NCBI GenBank assembly: GCA_012727745.1
Contig: JAAYGJ010000179.1
Location: 1 to 19,343 of the forward strand
Source of the DNA: Clostridia bacterium
GTDB taxonomy: Bacteria > Bacillota > DSM-521 > Neomoorellales > Neomoorellaceae
Length of the DNA: 19,343 bases
Direction: 5' to 3'
The notes beneath the pieces were generated by a model that did no database searches, had not been told where the DNA came from, and saw only the letters and a program-made list of their open reading frames with translations. The translations under genes were made by a program, and so were the position numbers. Positions 6,766 to 14,551 of the stretch are shown here, piece by piece. Each line of letters begins with the position of its first letter. Positions within the stretch are counted from its first letter, which is position 1.

Positions 6766-9700
6766 GTGCCTCAAGTGTTTATAGCTGATTTTCATATACA
6801 TTCTAAGTATTCGATAGCTACCAGTAAGGACTGTGTGGTTGAAGTGCTGGATTTATGGGGGCGGCGTAAAGGGATTGCTGTAATTGGTACAGGTGATTTT
6901 ACGCACCGGGCCTGGCGTGAGGAATTAAAGGAGAAACTTGTTCCCACGGGAGAAGGCCTTTATACCGTTAAAGACAATTACCGCCTGGAGGATGAGGTTG
7001 CCGGAGCAAATTTTAAGCCCCGGTTCATTGTTTCCGGCGAGATTAGCTCCATATACAAGAAGAACGGCAGGGTAAGAAAAGTCCATAATCTGATACTGCT
7101 ACCTTCTCTGGAGCACGCCGAACTAATATCACAGCGGCTTGAGGCTATAGGCAATTTGCATTCTGACGGCAGGCCCATACTGGGCCTTGACAGCAGGGAT
7201 TTACTGGAGATCGTACTTGAGAGCTGCCCGGAGGCCATCTTTATACCAGCCCACATCTGGACCCCGCATTTTTCTTTGTATGGTGCCCATTCCGGCTTTG
7301 ACGATATTGAGGAGTGCTATGAGGACCTTACCGGCCATATATTTGCGCTGGAAACGGGCTTATCCTCCGACCCGCCAATGAACTGGCGCCTTTCTGCCCT
7401 AGATGACTATACCCTCGTCTCCAATTCGGATGCCCATTCCCCGGCCAATCTGGGCAGGGAAGCCAATATCTTTGCTACCCATCTTTCTTATCAGGGCATA
7501 TTCAAGGCTTTAAAAAACCGTAATTCAGAAGAGTTTTACGGTACGATAGAGTTTTTCCCGGAGGAAGGCAAATATCATTATGACGGCCACAGGGCGTGCA
7601 AGGTTTGCTGGAAACCTGCCGCCACAAGAGCTGCAGGGGGCATCTGCCCTGTATGCGGCGGCAAGATTACCGTAGGGGTGCTTCACCGGGTAGAAACGCT
7701 GGCAGACAGGGAAGAAGGCTTTGTCCCACTGACGGCCAAGCATTATGAAAGTCTTGTTCCCCTGCGTGAGGTAATAGCTGCTTCAATAGGCTACTCGGTT
7801 GCCAGCAAAAAGGTCAGGGAAATGTACGCTGATCTGCTAAGGGGTCTGGGCCCAGAACTGGTAATACTCCGGGAAACGCCTTTAAATGATATTGAGCTGG
7901 CGGCAGGGCCTTGCCTGGCGGAGGGCATACGCCGGCTCAGGGCAGGTAAGGTAAGAGTAGAACCTGGATTTGATGGCCAATATGGCAAGATCACAATTTT
8001 GACTAAAAGCGAAATAGAGAAACTATCGGGCCAGTTATGCTTTTTTAACAACCTCCTCCAAACTAAAAGGGGCAAAAAGGATTCAACCAGGGAAGCTGCC
8101 CTAAAACCGCCTTTAGCAGCAACCCGTTCGCCTGAGGAAGCCGTGGAAAATGTTGCCCCGGATTTTCCTTACGGGTTAAACCAACAGCAGTGGGAGGCCG
8201 TTTCGTCCCCCAGCCCGGCCATTGCAGTAATTGCCGGACCCGGAACCGGAAAAACAAAAACGCTGATATCCCGGATTGCCTACCTTATCGAGGAATGCGG
8301 TGTCCAACCTTCCCAGGTGACTGCCGTTACCTTCACCAATAAGGCAGCTAACGAGATGCGGGTACGGTTGGAAAACCACTTTGGCGACAGGGCTATAACA
8401 AAGGCCATGACCATCGGGACCTTTCATTCTATCTGCCTGCAAATTTTGTCTGCCAGGCAAGGCAGGGACAATATAATTATTATTGATGAGAACCACGCTG
8501 TTGCGATAGTGGCAGATATATTGAAGGCAATGGGGTTGAAAATATCTCCGCGGGAAGCCAGGCGACGGATATCACTGCGTAAAAGCGGTACCATAACGCC
8601 GGTAGCAGATGAAAAACAAGGAGCAATTGAGGCAGAGATATACGCGCAATACTGCTCACAGCTTAAGCGTTACGGTTTAATGGACTATGACGATATTCTC
8701 CTGGAAATGCTTAAGCGGTTTGCGGCTGATAACAACACAGGCAATATAACTGAAGAAACGTTTTCCTACCTGCTGGTGGACGAGTTCCAGGATATAAATG
8801 ACGTTCAATACCGCTTGATAAAAGAATGGGGGAGAAAAAGCAAGGGTATTTTTATCATCGGTGACCCTGACCAGTCTATCTATGGTTTTAGGGGGTCAGA
8901 TTTTCACTACTTTGAGAGATTTAAAGAGGATTTCCCCGGTGTAAGCTGCATTAAATTAATACATAATTACCGCTCCACCCCGGAGATAATTGCTTGTGCC
9001 CAGGCAATTATCGCTGAGGACACTGCCGGGAGACCTTCCCGTTCCCTGGAGGCAAAAAGGGAAAAGGGAGCCCGGGTACGTTTGGTAGAATGCAGCGATG
9101 ATTTTTCGCAGGCCTTGTTTATTGCCAGGGAAATCAACCGTATGGTTGGCGGTATTGATATGCTTGCGGCACATACACTGGCAGCTTCACAGAAAAGAAA
9201 GCATGGGCCCAGAGGTTTTAACGATATTGCCGTATTATACCGCACCAACCGCCAGGCAGACGTCTTGGAAACCTGTCTTGGCAAAGAAGGCATTCCTTAC
9301 AGGGTGGCTGGCCGGGACGAATTTCTTGCTGAAAAGCCGGTCCGGGAAGCGATTGCGTTTTTCAGCCTTTTACTTAACCCCGGGGATATAGCTTCATTAT
9401 TGCTATTTCTTAAAGCAGATAATATGCATACTGCGGACCTTAAGGAAATGGTCCTGGAAAGATACCTTGCCGGCGAGAAAAGCATATCGTCCCTTATAAA
9501 ACTCCTGGAAGGGATTGAACCGCCGCTGACTTTAGGGGCCGGTTCCCCCCATTTGGTAGAATTGTTGCGGAAATACGAGCCGGTCATACATAAAGAAAAG
9601 CCGTGGCAGATTATAAATGGCTGGATTAACGACCACAGCCTGACAGGATTTAGGTGCATGGAACTGTTGTTGAATACAGCTGTCATGTATGACCGGATGG

Positions 9701-10074
9701 ACTCTTTTATTCAGACTCTCAGGTGGGGCAGTGAAAGCGAAGTGGTCCGCAGCGGCAGCAAAGTATATTCTCCCGAGGCGGTAACGTTAATGACTATCCA
9801 TGCGGCAAAAGGCCTTGAATTTCCCGTGGTTTTTATATACGGCGTCAATGATGGCCTGATTCCTTTAAAGAACAGCAAATTCCATCTTGATCTGGACGAG
9901 GAACGGCGACTTTTTTATGTGGGGGTAACGAGAGCGCGGGATGAGCTTTTACTTCTCACTTCAGGCACTCCCTCCCCTTTTATTGCCGGCATAGCTAAAG
10001 AAAACCTTGTAAGTGAGAGCGTCGGTCTACCAAAGCAAGGTCTGCAATACAAACAAATGAGCTTTTTTGATTGA
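6766..10074 (+). CDS. Endonuclease Q-like PHP domain fused to UvrD/PcrA-type helicase
   Basis: An 1102-residue two-part protein. Residues 1 to about 410 match the EndoQ/TIGR00375 family: PHP metal ligands FHIH (H10, H12), GTGDFTH (41-47), SGEIS (E92), PAHIWTPH (H163, H168), NSDAH (D222, H224), then a zinc site C278xxC281 and C294xxC297. EndoQ nicks DNA 5' of uracil, hypoxanthine, xanthine or abasic sites. A linker leads to a complete superfamily 1A helicase from about 460: QxxAI-like NQQQWEAV, Walker A GPGTGKT (491-497), DEFQD (672-676), GDPDQSIYGFRG (699 on), TIHAAKGLEFP (1010 on), and YVGVTRAR (1051-1058). It unwinds DNA 3'-5' by family precedent. The end, QMSFF (1097-1101), resembles a bacterial sliding-clamp-binding motif. 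The GTG start is supported by AAAGGGA 5 nt upstream. It is the third gene of the operon starting at 5879. Annotation pipelines may call it only a UvrD helicase. Confidence 0.9.
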   Translation: MPQVFIADFHIHSKYSIATSKDCVVEVLDLWGRRKGIAVIGTGDFTHRAWREELKEKLVPTGEGLYTVKDNYRLEDEVAGANFKPRFIVSGEISSIYKKNGRVRKVHNLILLPSLEHAELISQRLEAIGNLHSDGRPILGLDSRDLLEIVLESCPEAIFIPAHIWTPHFSLYGAHSGFDDIEECYEDLTGHIFALETGLSSDPPMNWRLSALDDYTLVSNSDAHSPANLGREANIFATHLSYQGIFKALKNRNSEEFYGTIEFFPEEGKYHYDGHRACKVCWKPAATRAAGGICPVCGGKITVGVLHRVETLADREEGFVPLTAKHYESLVPLREVIAASIGYSVASKKVREMYADLLRGLGPELVILRETPLNDIELAAGPCLAEGIRRLRAGKVRVEPGFDGQYGKITILTKSEIEKLSGQLCFFNNLLQTKRGKKDSTREAALKPPLAATRSPEEAVENVAPDFPYGLNQQQWEAVSSPSPAIAVIAGPGTGKTKTLISRIAYLIEECGVQPSQVTAVTFTNKAANEMRVRLENHFGDRAITKAMTIGTFHSICLQILSARQGRDNIIIIDENHAVAIVADILKAMGLKISPREARRRISLRKSGTITPVADEKQGAIEAEIYAQYCSQLKRYGLMDYDDILLEMLKRFAADNNTGNITEETFSYLLVDEFQDINDVQYRLIKEWGRKSKGIFIIGDPDQSIYGFRGSDFHYFERFKEDFPGVSCIKLIHNYRSTPEIIACAQAIIAEDTAGRPSRSLEAKREKGARVRLVECSDDFSQALFIAREINRMVGGIDMLAAHTLAASQKRKHGPRGFNDIAVLYRTNRQADVLETCLGKEGIPYRVAGRDEFLAEKPVREAIAFFSLLLNPGDIASLLLFLKADNMHTADLKEMVLERYLAGEKSISSLIKLLEGIEPPLTLGAGSPHLVELLRKYEPVIHKEKPWQIINGWINDHSLTGFRCMELLLNTAVMYDRMDSFIQTLRWGSESEVVRSGSKVYSPEAVTLMTIHAAKGLEFPVVFIYGVNDGLIPLKNSKFHLDLDEERRLFYVGVTRARDELLLLTSGTPSPFIAGIAKENLVSESVGLPKQGLQYKQMSFFD

Positions 10075-10091
10075 TAGATGCCAGCTTTATC

Positions 10092-10439
10092 CTATATATC
10101 TCCCTCTTGCGGCACAATACAAATGAAGGAGAATTCTTCTTCTGCGTCATTACGGAACTGGTGGGGCTTCCCTTCAGGAATATAGGCAAAAGAACCTGCC
10201 GAGACCTGATGTTCCTGGCCGTCCAGGTGCAGGATGCCGCGGCCGCTGGTTATATAGTTGATATGAGGCCAGGGATGGGTATGTTTAGAGGTTGCTCCAC
10301 CAACCTCAATGGTAAAAAGACGCATGCACCAACCTTCCCAGCCCTCCTTTGGCGAAACTAGAACTTTTTTTGAAGTCCCCTTTATTTCAGGCCCTTTGAC
10401 CGGGGTACCTGTAAGTTTATCAATATGGCTGACTATCAT
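10092..10439 (-). CDS. Cupin-domain protein with full metal site
   Basis: A 115-residue single-domain cupin. Unlike the cupin at 4551, it has good metal-binding motifs: HTHPWPHINYITSGRG (about residues 53-68, three histidines) and GSFAYIPEGKPHQFRN (about 82-97), the second with the usual P-x-G-x2-H pattern. It should be a cytoplasmic, metal-dependent beta-barrel protein of the cupin_2 type, either a small-molecule enzyme (isomerase, dioxygenase or decarboxylase) or a binding protein; the substrate cannot be told. GGGGAG lies 7 nt before the ATG. It is a single gene, tail to tail with the EndoQ-helicase gene (17 nt between stops) and divergent from the ABC transporter operon. Confidence 0.85.
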   Translation of the reverse strand: MIVSHIDKLTGTPVKGPEIKGTSKKVLVSPKEGWEGWCMRLFTIEVGGATSKHTHPWPHINYITSGRGILHLDGQEHQVSAGSFAYIPEGKPHQFRNDAEEEFSFICIVPQEGDI

Positions 10440-10479
10440 GCTATCGCTCCCCTTATAGTAATTGTATATTTATAGAATA

Positions 10480-10507
10480 ATTATATAATATATTCCTGCT
10501 TGGTAAA
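10480..10507 (-). promoter_or_regulatory. Candidate promoter of the second cupin gene
   Basis: On the minus strand TTTACC (10507-10502), 16-nt spacer, TATAAT (10485-10480). The -10 box is perfect, the -35 box 4 of 6. The AT-rich setting makes chance matches to the -10 box likely, so the call is tentative. Confidence 0.4.
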
Positions 10508-10619
10508 AGCTGAGACTCAAGGAAGTAGCCCAAGGGCGCTTTCTAATTTTTTAAACGGTGGAACCTTAAACCAACAAAGATTTGGATTTTGCCGGGGATG
10601 TTTTAGGACCTGTTTTAGA
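10508..10619. other. Non-coding part of the 315-nt divergent intergenic region
   Basis: The region between the second cupin and the ABC operon (10440-10754) holds the two promoters and one hairpin listed separately. The stretch given here has no credible gene. It contains GGTGGAACC (10558-10566), which faintly recalls a T-box core, and a short GCCC-AA-GGGC inverted repeat, but no complete riboswitch can be built from them. Confidence 0.5.
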
Positions 10620-10649
10620 TTGCCTCCGGGATTATGATAAGGGTATAAT
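10620..10649 (+). promoter_or_regulatory. Candidate promoter of the ABC exporter operon
   Basis: TTGCCT (10620-10625), 18-nt spacer, perfect TATAAT (10644-10649). Transcription would begin near 10656, giving a leader of about 100 nt before the GTG start at 10755, long enough to contain the terminator-like hairpin. Confidence 0.55.
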
Positions 10650-10683
10650 AATGAAATCAGCCACTACGCTCACTGCGAATATT

Positions 10684-10707
10684 AAACGTCCGTTATGCGG
10701 GCGTTTT
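10684..10707 (+). terminator. Terminator-like hairpin in the ABC operon leader (possible attenuator)
   Basis: AAACGTCCG (10684-10692) pairs with CGGGCGTTT (10698-10706), with one G-U pair and a 5-nt loop, and ends in TTTT. It lies between the predicted promoter and the first ABC gene, so read-through would decide expression. The U-run is short, so termination may be partial. Confidence 0.55.
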
Positions 10708-10754
10708 CTACTTAGGGTTAAAGCAATTGCTGTTTTTTTAAGAGGTGAAAAGCC

Positions 10755-12482
10755 GTGCTTAAGTTGCTAAAGCATTTAAAACCTTATAGCAAGCTTGTGG
10801 TGGGCGTATTAATACTTATTTTTTTACAAGCCTTTGCCGAGTTGTATCTGCCGACGTTAATGGCAGATATTGTAGATGTAGGGGTAGTTAGCGGAGATAC
10901 AGATTATATTATCAGGGTTGGCGGCCTGATGCTGCTGGTAGCTATAGGCGGTGTCTTTTGTGCTATAATTGCCAGCTACCTGTCGGCCATAACTGCTACC
11001 GGTTTTGGCAGGGATTTACGCAGCCGGGTGTTTGCCCGGGTGGAAAGCTATTCTTTGACTGAGTTTGATAAAATTGGGACTGCTTCATTGATTACCAGGA
11101 CTACAAATGACATTACCCAGGTGCAGCAGGTGCTGCTGGTGATGCTGCGGATGATGGTGCGGGCACCGATGATGTGTATCGGCGGTATTATTATGGCTGT
11201 TTCCCAGGATGCAGAACTGTCACGCCTTCTGCTTATTGCTCTGCCGGTCACTGCTGTAGCAGTTGCAATATTTATCCGCAAAGGCATGCCCCTTTTTAAA
11301 GATATGCAGCAGAAACTAGATAAATTGAACCTTGTTTTGCGGGAGAAGCTTACCGGTATTAGGGTAATCAGGGCTTTTAACCGGGTTGAATATGAAAAGG
11401 AACGCTTTAATCAAGCCAATCTGGATTTAACCGCTACTGCAATCAAGGTAAACAGAATAATGGCCGCAATGATGCCTTTAATGATACTGATAATGAATTT
11501 TACAACTATAGCTATTGTCTGGTTTGGCGCTATTCGCATCGATAGCGGGGCTATGCAGGTTGGTTCTTTGATGGCCTTTATTCAGTACGCTATGCAGATT
11601 ATGTTTTCGTTAGTTATGGTTTCAATGATGTTTGTATTGCTTCCCCGGGCAGAAGTATCTGCAGTTAGAATTAATGAAGTTTTACAAACCAGGCCGGATA
11701 TTGTGGACCCGGAGCAGCCTGAAATCCTTTATGGCCAGAAGGGGTTTTTGCAGTTCAAGGAGGTGTCTTTCCGCTATCCAGGAGCAGAACAGGCTGCCCT
11801 CGAAAATATCTCCTTTAGCGCTGGGCCGGGGCAAACAACAGCCATTATTGGCGGTACCGGTTCGGGCAAAACGACCCTGGTTAGTCTTATACTTCGTTTT
11901 TATGATGTTACCAGCGGCAGTATTCTGCTGGACGGCGTCGATATCAGAAAGATGCCCCAGGAAAAACTGCGGGCTAAAATTGGGTTTGTTCCGCAAAAGG
12001 CAGTTCTTTTTAGCGGCACGATTCGGGAAAACATTTGTTACGGCAAAGAAAACGCTACCGAAGCGGAAATCAGGCAGGCCTGTGAAGTAGCCCAGGCGAC
12101 TGAATTTATTGCCTCAAGGCATGACGGTTTCGATGCTGTAATTGCCCAGGGTGGTGTAAATGTTTCCGGCGGACAAAAACAGCGGCTGGCCATAGCCCGG
12201 GCGCTGGTCAGAAGGCCGGAAATTTATATTTTTGATGACAGCTTTTCGGCACTTGATTTTAAAACAGAAGCCCGCCTGCGTCGGGCTTTAAAAAAAGAGA
12301 CTGCAGGAGCCACAGTTATTATTGTGGCCCAACGGGTAGCTACTGTCATGGACGCAGACCAGATTATTGTGTTAGATAATGGCAAAATTGTAGGCAAGGG
12401 CGATCATCAGACTTTGTTACAGACCTGCAGTGTATACCGGGAAATTGTAGCCTCGCAGCTTTCTGAGGAGGAGTTGGCATGA
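10755..12482 (+). CDS. ABC exporter half-transporter with degenerate ATP site (heterodimer subunit 1)
   Basis: A 575-residue type IV ABC exporter half: six predicted membrane helices (about residues 12-300) followed by a nucleotide-binding domain. Walker A is GGTGSGKT (366-373) and the signature VSGGQ is canonical. However, the Walker B motif reads IFDDS, with aspartate 495 replacing the catalytic glutamate, and the switch-loop histidine is glutamine 526 (VAQR). These are the hallmarks of the non-hydrolysing site in heterodimeric exporters such as T. maritima TM287/288, B. subtilis BmrC/BmrD and L. lactis LmrCD. The GTG start has AAGAGGTG 7 nt upstream. The stop codon overlaps the start of the second subunit (ATGA). 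Members export drugs, lipids or peptides; the substrate is unknown. No regulator gene is adjacent, but a leader hairpin precedes it. Confidence 0.93.
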   Translation: MLKLLKHLKPYSKLVVGVLILIFLQAFAELYLPTLMADIVDVGVVSGDTDYIIRVGGLMLLVAIGGVFCAIIASYLSAITATGFGRDLRSRVFARVESYSLTEFDKIGTASLITRTTNDITQVQQVLLVMLRMMVRAPMMCIGGIIMAVSQDAELSRLLLIALPVTAVAVAIFIRKGMPLFKDMQQKLDKLNLVLREKLTGIRVIRAFNRVEYEKERFNQANLDLTATAIKVNRIMAAMMPLMILIMNFTTIAIVWFGAIRIDSGAMQVGSLMAFIQYAMQIMFSLVMVSMMFVLLPRAEVSAVRINEVLQTRPDIVDPEQPEILYGQKGFLQFKEVSFRYPGAEQAALENISFSAGPGQTTAIIGGTGSGKTTLVSLILRFYDVTSGSILLDGVDIRKMPQEKLRAKIGFVPQKAVLFSGTIRENICYGKENATEAEIRQACEVAQATEFIASRHDGFDAVIAQGGVNVSGGQKQRLAIARALVRRPEIYIFDDSFSALDFKTEARLRRALKKETAGATVIIVAQRVATVMDADQIIVLDNGKIVGKGDHQTLLQTCSVYREIVASQLSEEELA

Positions 12483-14368
12483 GCGAGGACCGCCAGGGAC
12501 GAAAGTTAGCATACTCAGGACATGGCAGGAGGCATTTTGGCGGCGGGCATCATATGACTATGCCGGCGGAAAAAGCAAAAGACTTTCGGGGTACGCTGCG
12601 GAGGCTGGTTATATATTTAAAGCCGCACCGGTTAAAACTCCTGGCTGTATTGGCTGCCGCCGTACTCAGTACTGTTTTTAGTATTGTGATTCCCAAAATT
12701 CTAGGCACTGCTACCACCGAGCTGTTTGAAGGTACAATGTTAAAAATGAGGGGTGTGCCCGGCGCGGCAATTGATCTTGCTTATATTTCCCACGTTCTTC
12801 TTATCCTGGCTATTCTTTATGGCTTAAGCTTTTTGTTCAGTTATGTCCAGCAAATTATTATGGCCGGCGTTAGCCAGAATACTGTGTACCAGATGCGAAG
12901 AGATGTAGATGAAAAACTTGCGCGCTTGCCGTTAAAATTTTACGACAGCCAGCCCTACGGCGAAATTTTAAGCCGGGTGACCAACGATATAGATGTTATT
13001 AGTTCAACTTTGCAACAGAGCATTACCCAGCTCATAACGGCGGTAATAAGCATGGTAGGAGTAGTGATTATGATGCTTATTATCAGTCCGTTTCTAACGC
13101 TGATAGCTATGGTTACTTTGCCATTTTCGCTACTTGTTACTGTTGGCATAGCCAAAAGATCCCAGAGGTATTTTACCAGGCAGCAAAAAGAGCTGGGGCT
13201 TCTTAACGGGCATGTGGAAGAAATTTATGGCGGGCACAGTACAGTTAAGGCCTTTGGCCGCGAAAGGGAGGCTATAAAAAAGTTTAATGAGATTAACGAG
13301 CGGCTTTACGAAGCCGGCTGGCGAGCCCAGTTTATTTCGGGCATTATTATGCCGCTGATGTTTTTTATCGGCAACATTGGCTATGTCCTGATCAGTGTGG
13401 CCGGGGGAATCATGGTTGCCTGGAGGTCGATCCCTATCGGCGACGTACAGGCGTTTTTACAGTATTCGCGGCATTTCACCCATCCAATTACCCAGACAGC
13501 CAGCATTATTAATATCATCCAGTCTACCGTTGCCGCGGCGGAGCGTGTTTTTGCCATCCTCGATGAGACAGAGGAAAGCCCGGAACGTGCAGACCCGGTA
13601 ATAATTAGCCGCCCTAAGGGGGAGGTCAGGCTTGAACATGTCCGCTTTTCGTACCAAGCAGGGATACCTTTGCTGGAAGATTTGAATCTGGAGGTAAAAA
13701 GGGGGCAGACGGTTGCTATTGTCGGGCCTACCGGGGCCGGTAAAACTACCCTGGTCAACCTGCTATTGCGTTTTTATGAGATTGCCGGCGGGAAGATTAC
13801 TATTGACGGCGTGGATATCAGGGACTTACGGCGGGGCGATCTGCGCAGTATGTTTGGCATGGTGCTTCAGGATACTTGGCTGTTTAACGGTACGATAAAG
13901 GATAATATTGCGTACGGGCGTGAAGGCGCTACTGAGGAAGAGGTTATTAGAGCTGCCAGGGCTGCCCATGCGGATCATTTTATCAGAACCCTGCCGGAAG
14001 GGTACAATACTGTCTTGAACGAGGAGGCCTCAAATATCTCCCAGGGGCAGAAACAGCTTTTAACTATTGCCCGGGCGATCATAGCGAATCCTGCCATTCT
14101 TATATTGGACGAAGCTACCAGCAGCGTAGATACCAGAACTGAAGTGCATATCCAAAAGGCCATGGCTGCCTTGAGGCAGGGCAGAACCAGTTTTATTATT
14201 GCCCACCGCTTGTCTACTACTCGCAGTGCCGATTTAATTTTGGTAATGGATAACGGCAGGGTTGTTGAAAAAGGGACGCATGAAGAATTGTTGGCCCGGA
14301 ACGGCGTTTATGCCGACCTTTACAACAGCCAGTTTAGTGCTGCCAGGCTGGATAATGAAGCTGTTTAA
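12479..14368 (+). CDS. ABC exporter half-transporter with catalytic ATP site (heterodimer subunit 2)
   Basis: A 629-residue partner of the preceding gene. A basic, histidine- and glycine-rich N-terminal tail (GHGRRHFGGGHH, residues 14-25) precedes six predicted membrane helices (about 50-340) and a nucleotide-binding domain. Here Walker A (GPTGAGKT, 416-423), Walker B with catalytic E545 (ILDEATSS) and the switch histidine H576 (IAHR) are intact, while the signature is ISQGQ (520-524) instead of LSGGQ. This pattern complements subunit 1: the intact Walker motifs here pair with the canonical signature there to make the one active site, and this altered signature pairs with the degenerate Walker B of the partner. 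Translation is coupled through the 4-nt ATGA overlap. Glycine- and histidine-rich N-termini are, as I recall, common in the larger subunit of YheI/YheH-type pairs. Confidence 0.93.
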   Translation: MSEDRQGRKLAYSGHGRRHFGGGHHMTMPAEKAKDFRGTLRRLVIYLKPHRLKLLAVLAAAVLSTVFSIVIPKILGTATTELFEGTMLKMRGVPGAAIDLAYISHVLLILAILYGLSFLFSYVQQIIMAGVSQNTVYQMRRDVDEKLARLPLKFYDSQPYGEILSRVTNDIDVISSTLQQSITQLITAVISMVGVVIMMLIISPFLTLIAMVTLPFSLLVTVGIAKRSQRYFTRQQKELGLLNGHVEEIYGGHSTVKAFGREREAIKKFNEINERLYEAGWRAQFISGIIMPLMFFIGNIGYVLISVAGGIMVAWRSIPIGDVQAFLQYSRHFTHPITQTASIINIIQSTVAAAERVFAILDETEESPERADPVIISRPKGEVRLEHVRFSYQAGIPLLEDLNLEVKRGQTVAIVGPTGAGKTTLVNLLLRFYEIAGGKITIDGVDIRDLRRGDLRSMFGMVLQDTWLFNGTIKDNIAYGREGATEEEVIRAARAAHADHFIRTLPEGYNTVLNEEASNISQGQKQLLTIARAIIANPAILILDEATSSVDTRTEVHIQKAMAALRQGRTSFIIAHRLSTTRSADLILVMDNGRVVEKGTHEELLARNGVYADLYNSQFSAARLDNEAV

Positions 14369-14378
14369 TAATTGATCG

Positions 14379-14399
14379 GGATATTATGCCGATAATACC
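14379..14399 (+). terminator. Weak hairpin after the ABC operon
   Basis: GG(A)TATTAT (14379-14387) can pair with ATAATACC (14392-14399) across a GCCG loop with one bulged A. A T-rich but interrupted stretch follows. It may be a weak terminator; the AT-rich stem makes this uncertain. Confidence 0.3.
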
Positions 14400-14469
14400 A
14401 TATTTTGTTGTGATATTTTCCATCTTTAGTTGTAATTATTATTAGATAGAAGTAAAATAAAAGTAAGAT

Positions 14470-14497
14470 AAGACATTCATATTAATAGGTGTAAAAT
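14470..14497 (+). promoter_or_regulatory. Weak candidate promoter of the diguanylate cyclase gene
   Basis: AAGACA (14470-14475), 16-nt spacer, TAAAAT (14492-14497). Both boxes are imperfect, and the surrounding 150 bp are AT-rich, so this is a best guess within that stretch. Confidence 0.3.
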
Positions 14498-14551
14498 ATT
14501 GTCACTATTACGGCAGTGGGAAGTTCACAACGGACATCTGGAGCGAAAAAG

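Noticed and set aside
10540..10707. T-box riboswitch suggested by GGTGGAACC followed by a terminator-like hairpin
   Set aside because: The T-box core lacks the following CGCG-type bases, no stem I with specifier loop is visible upstream, the best promoter lies between the core and the hairpin, and the downstream genes are not tRNA- or amino-acid-related.
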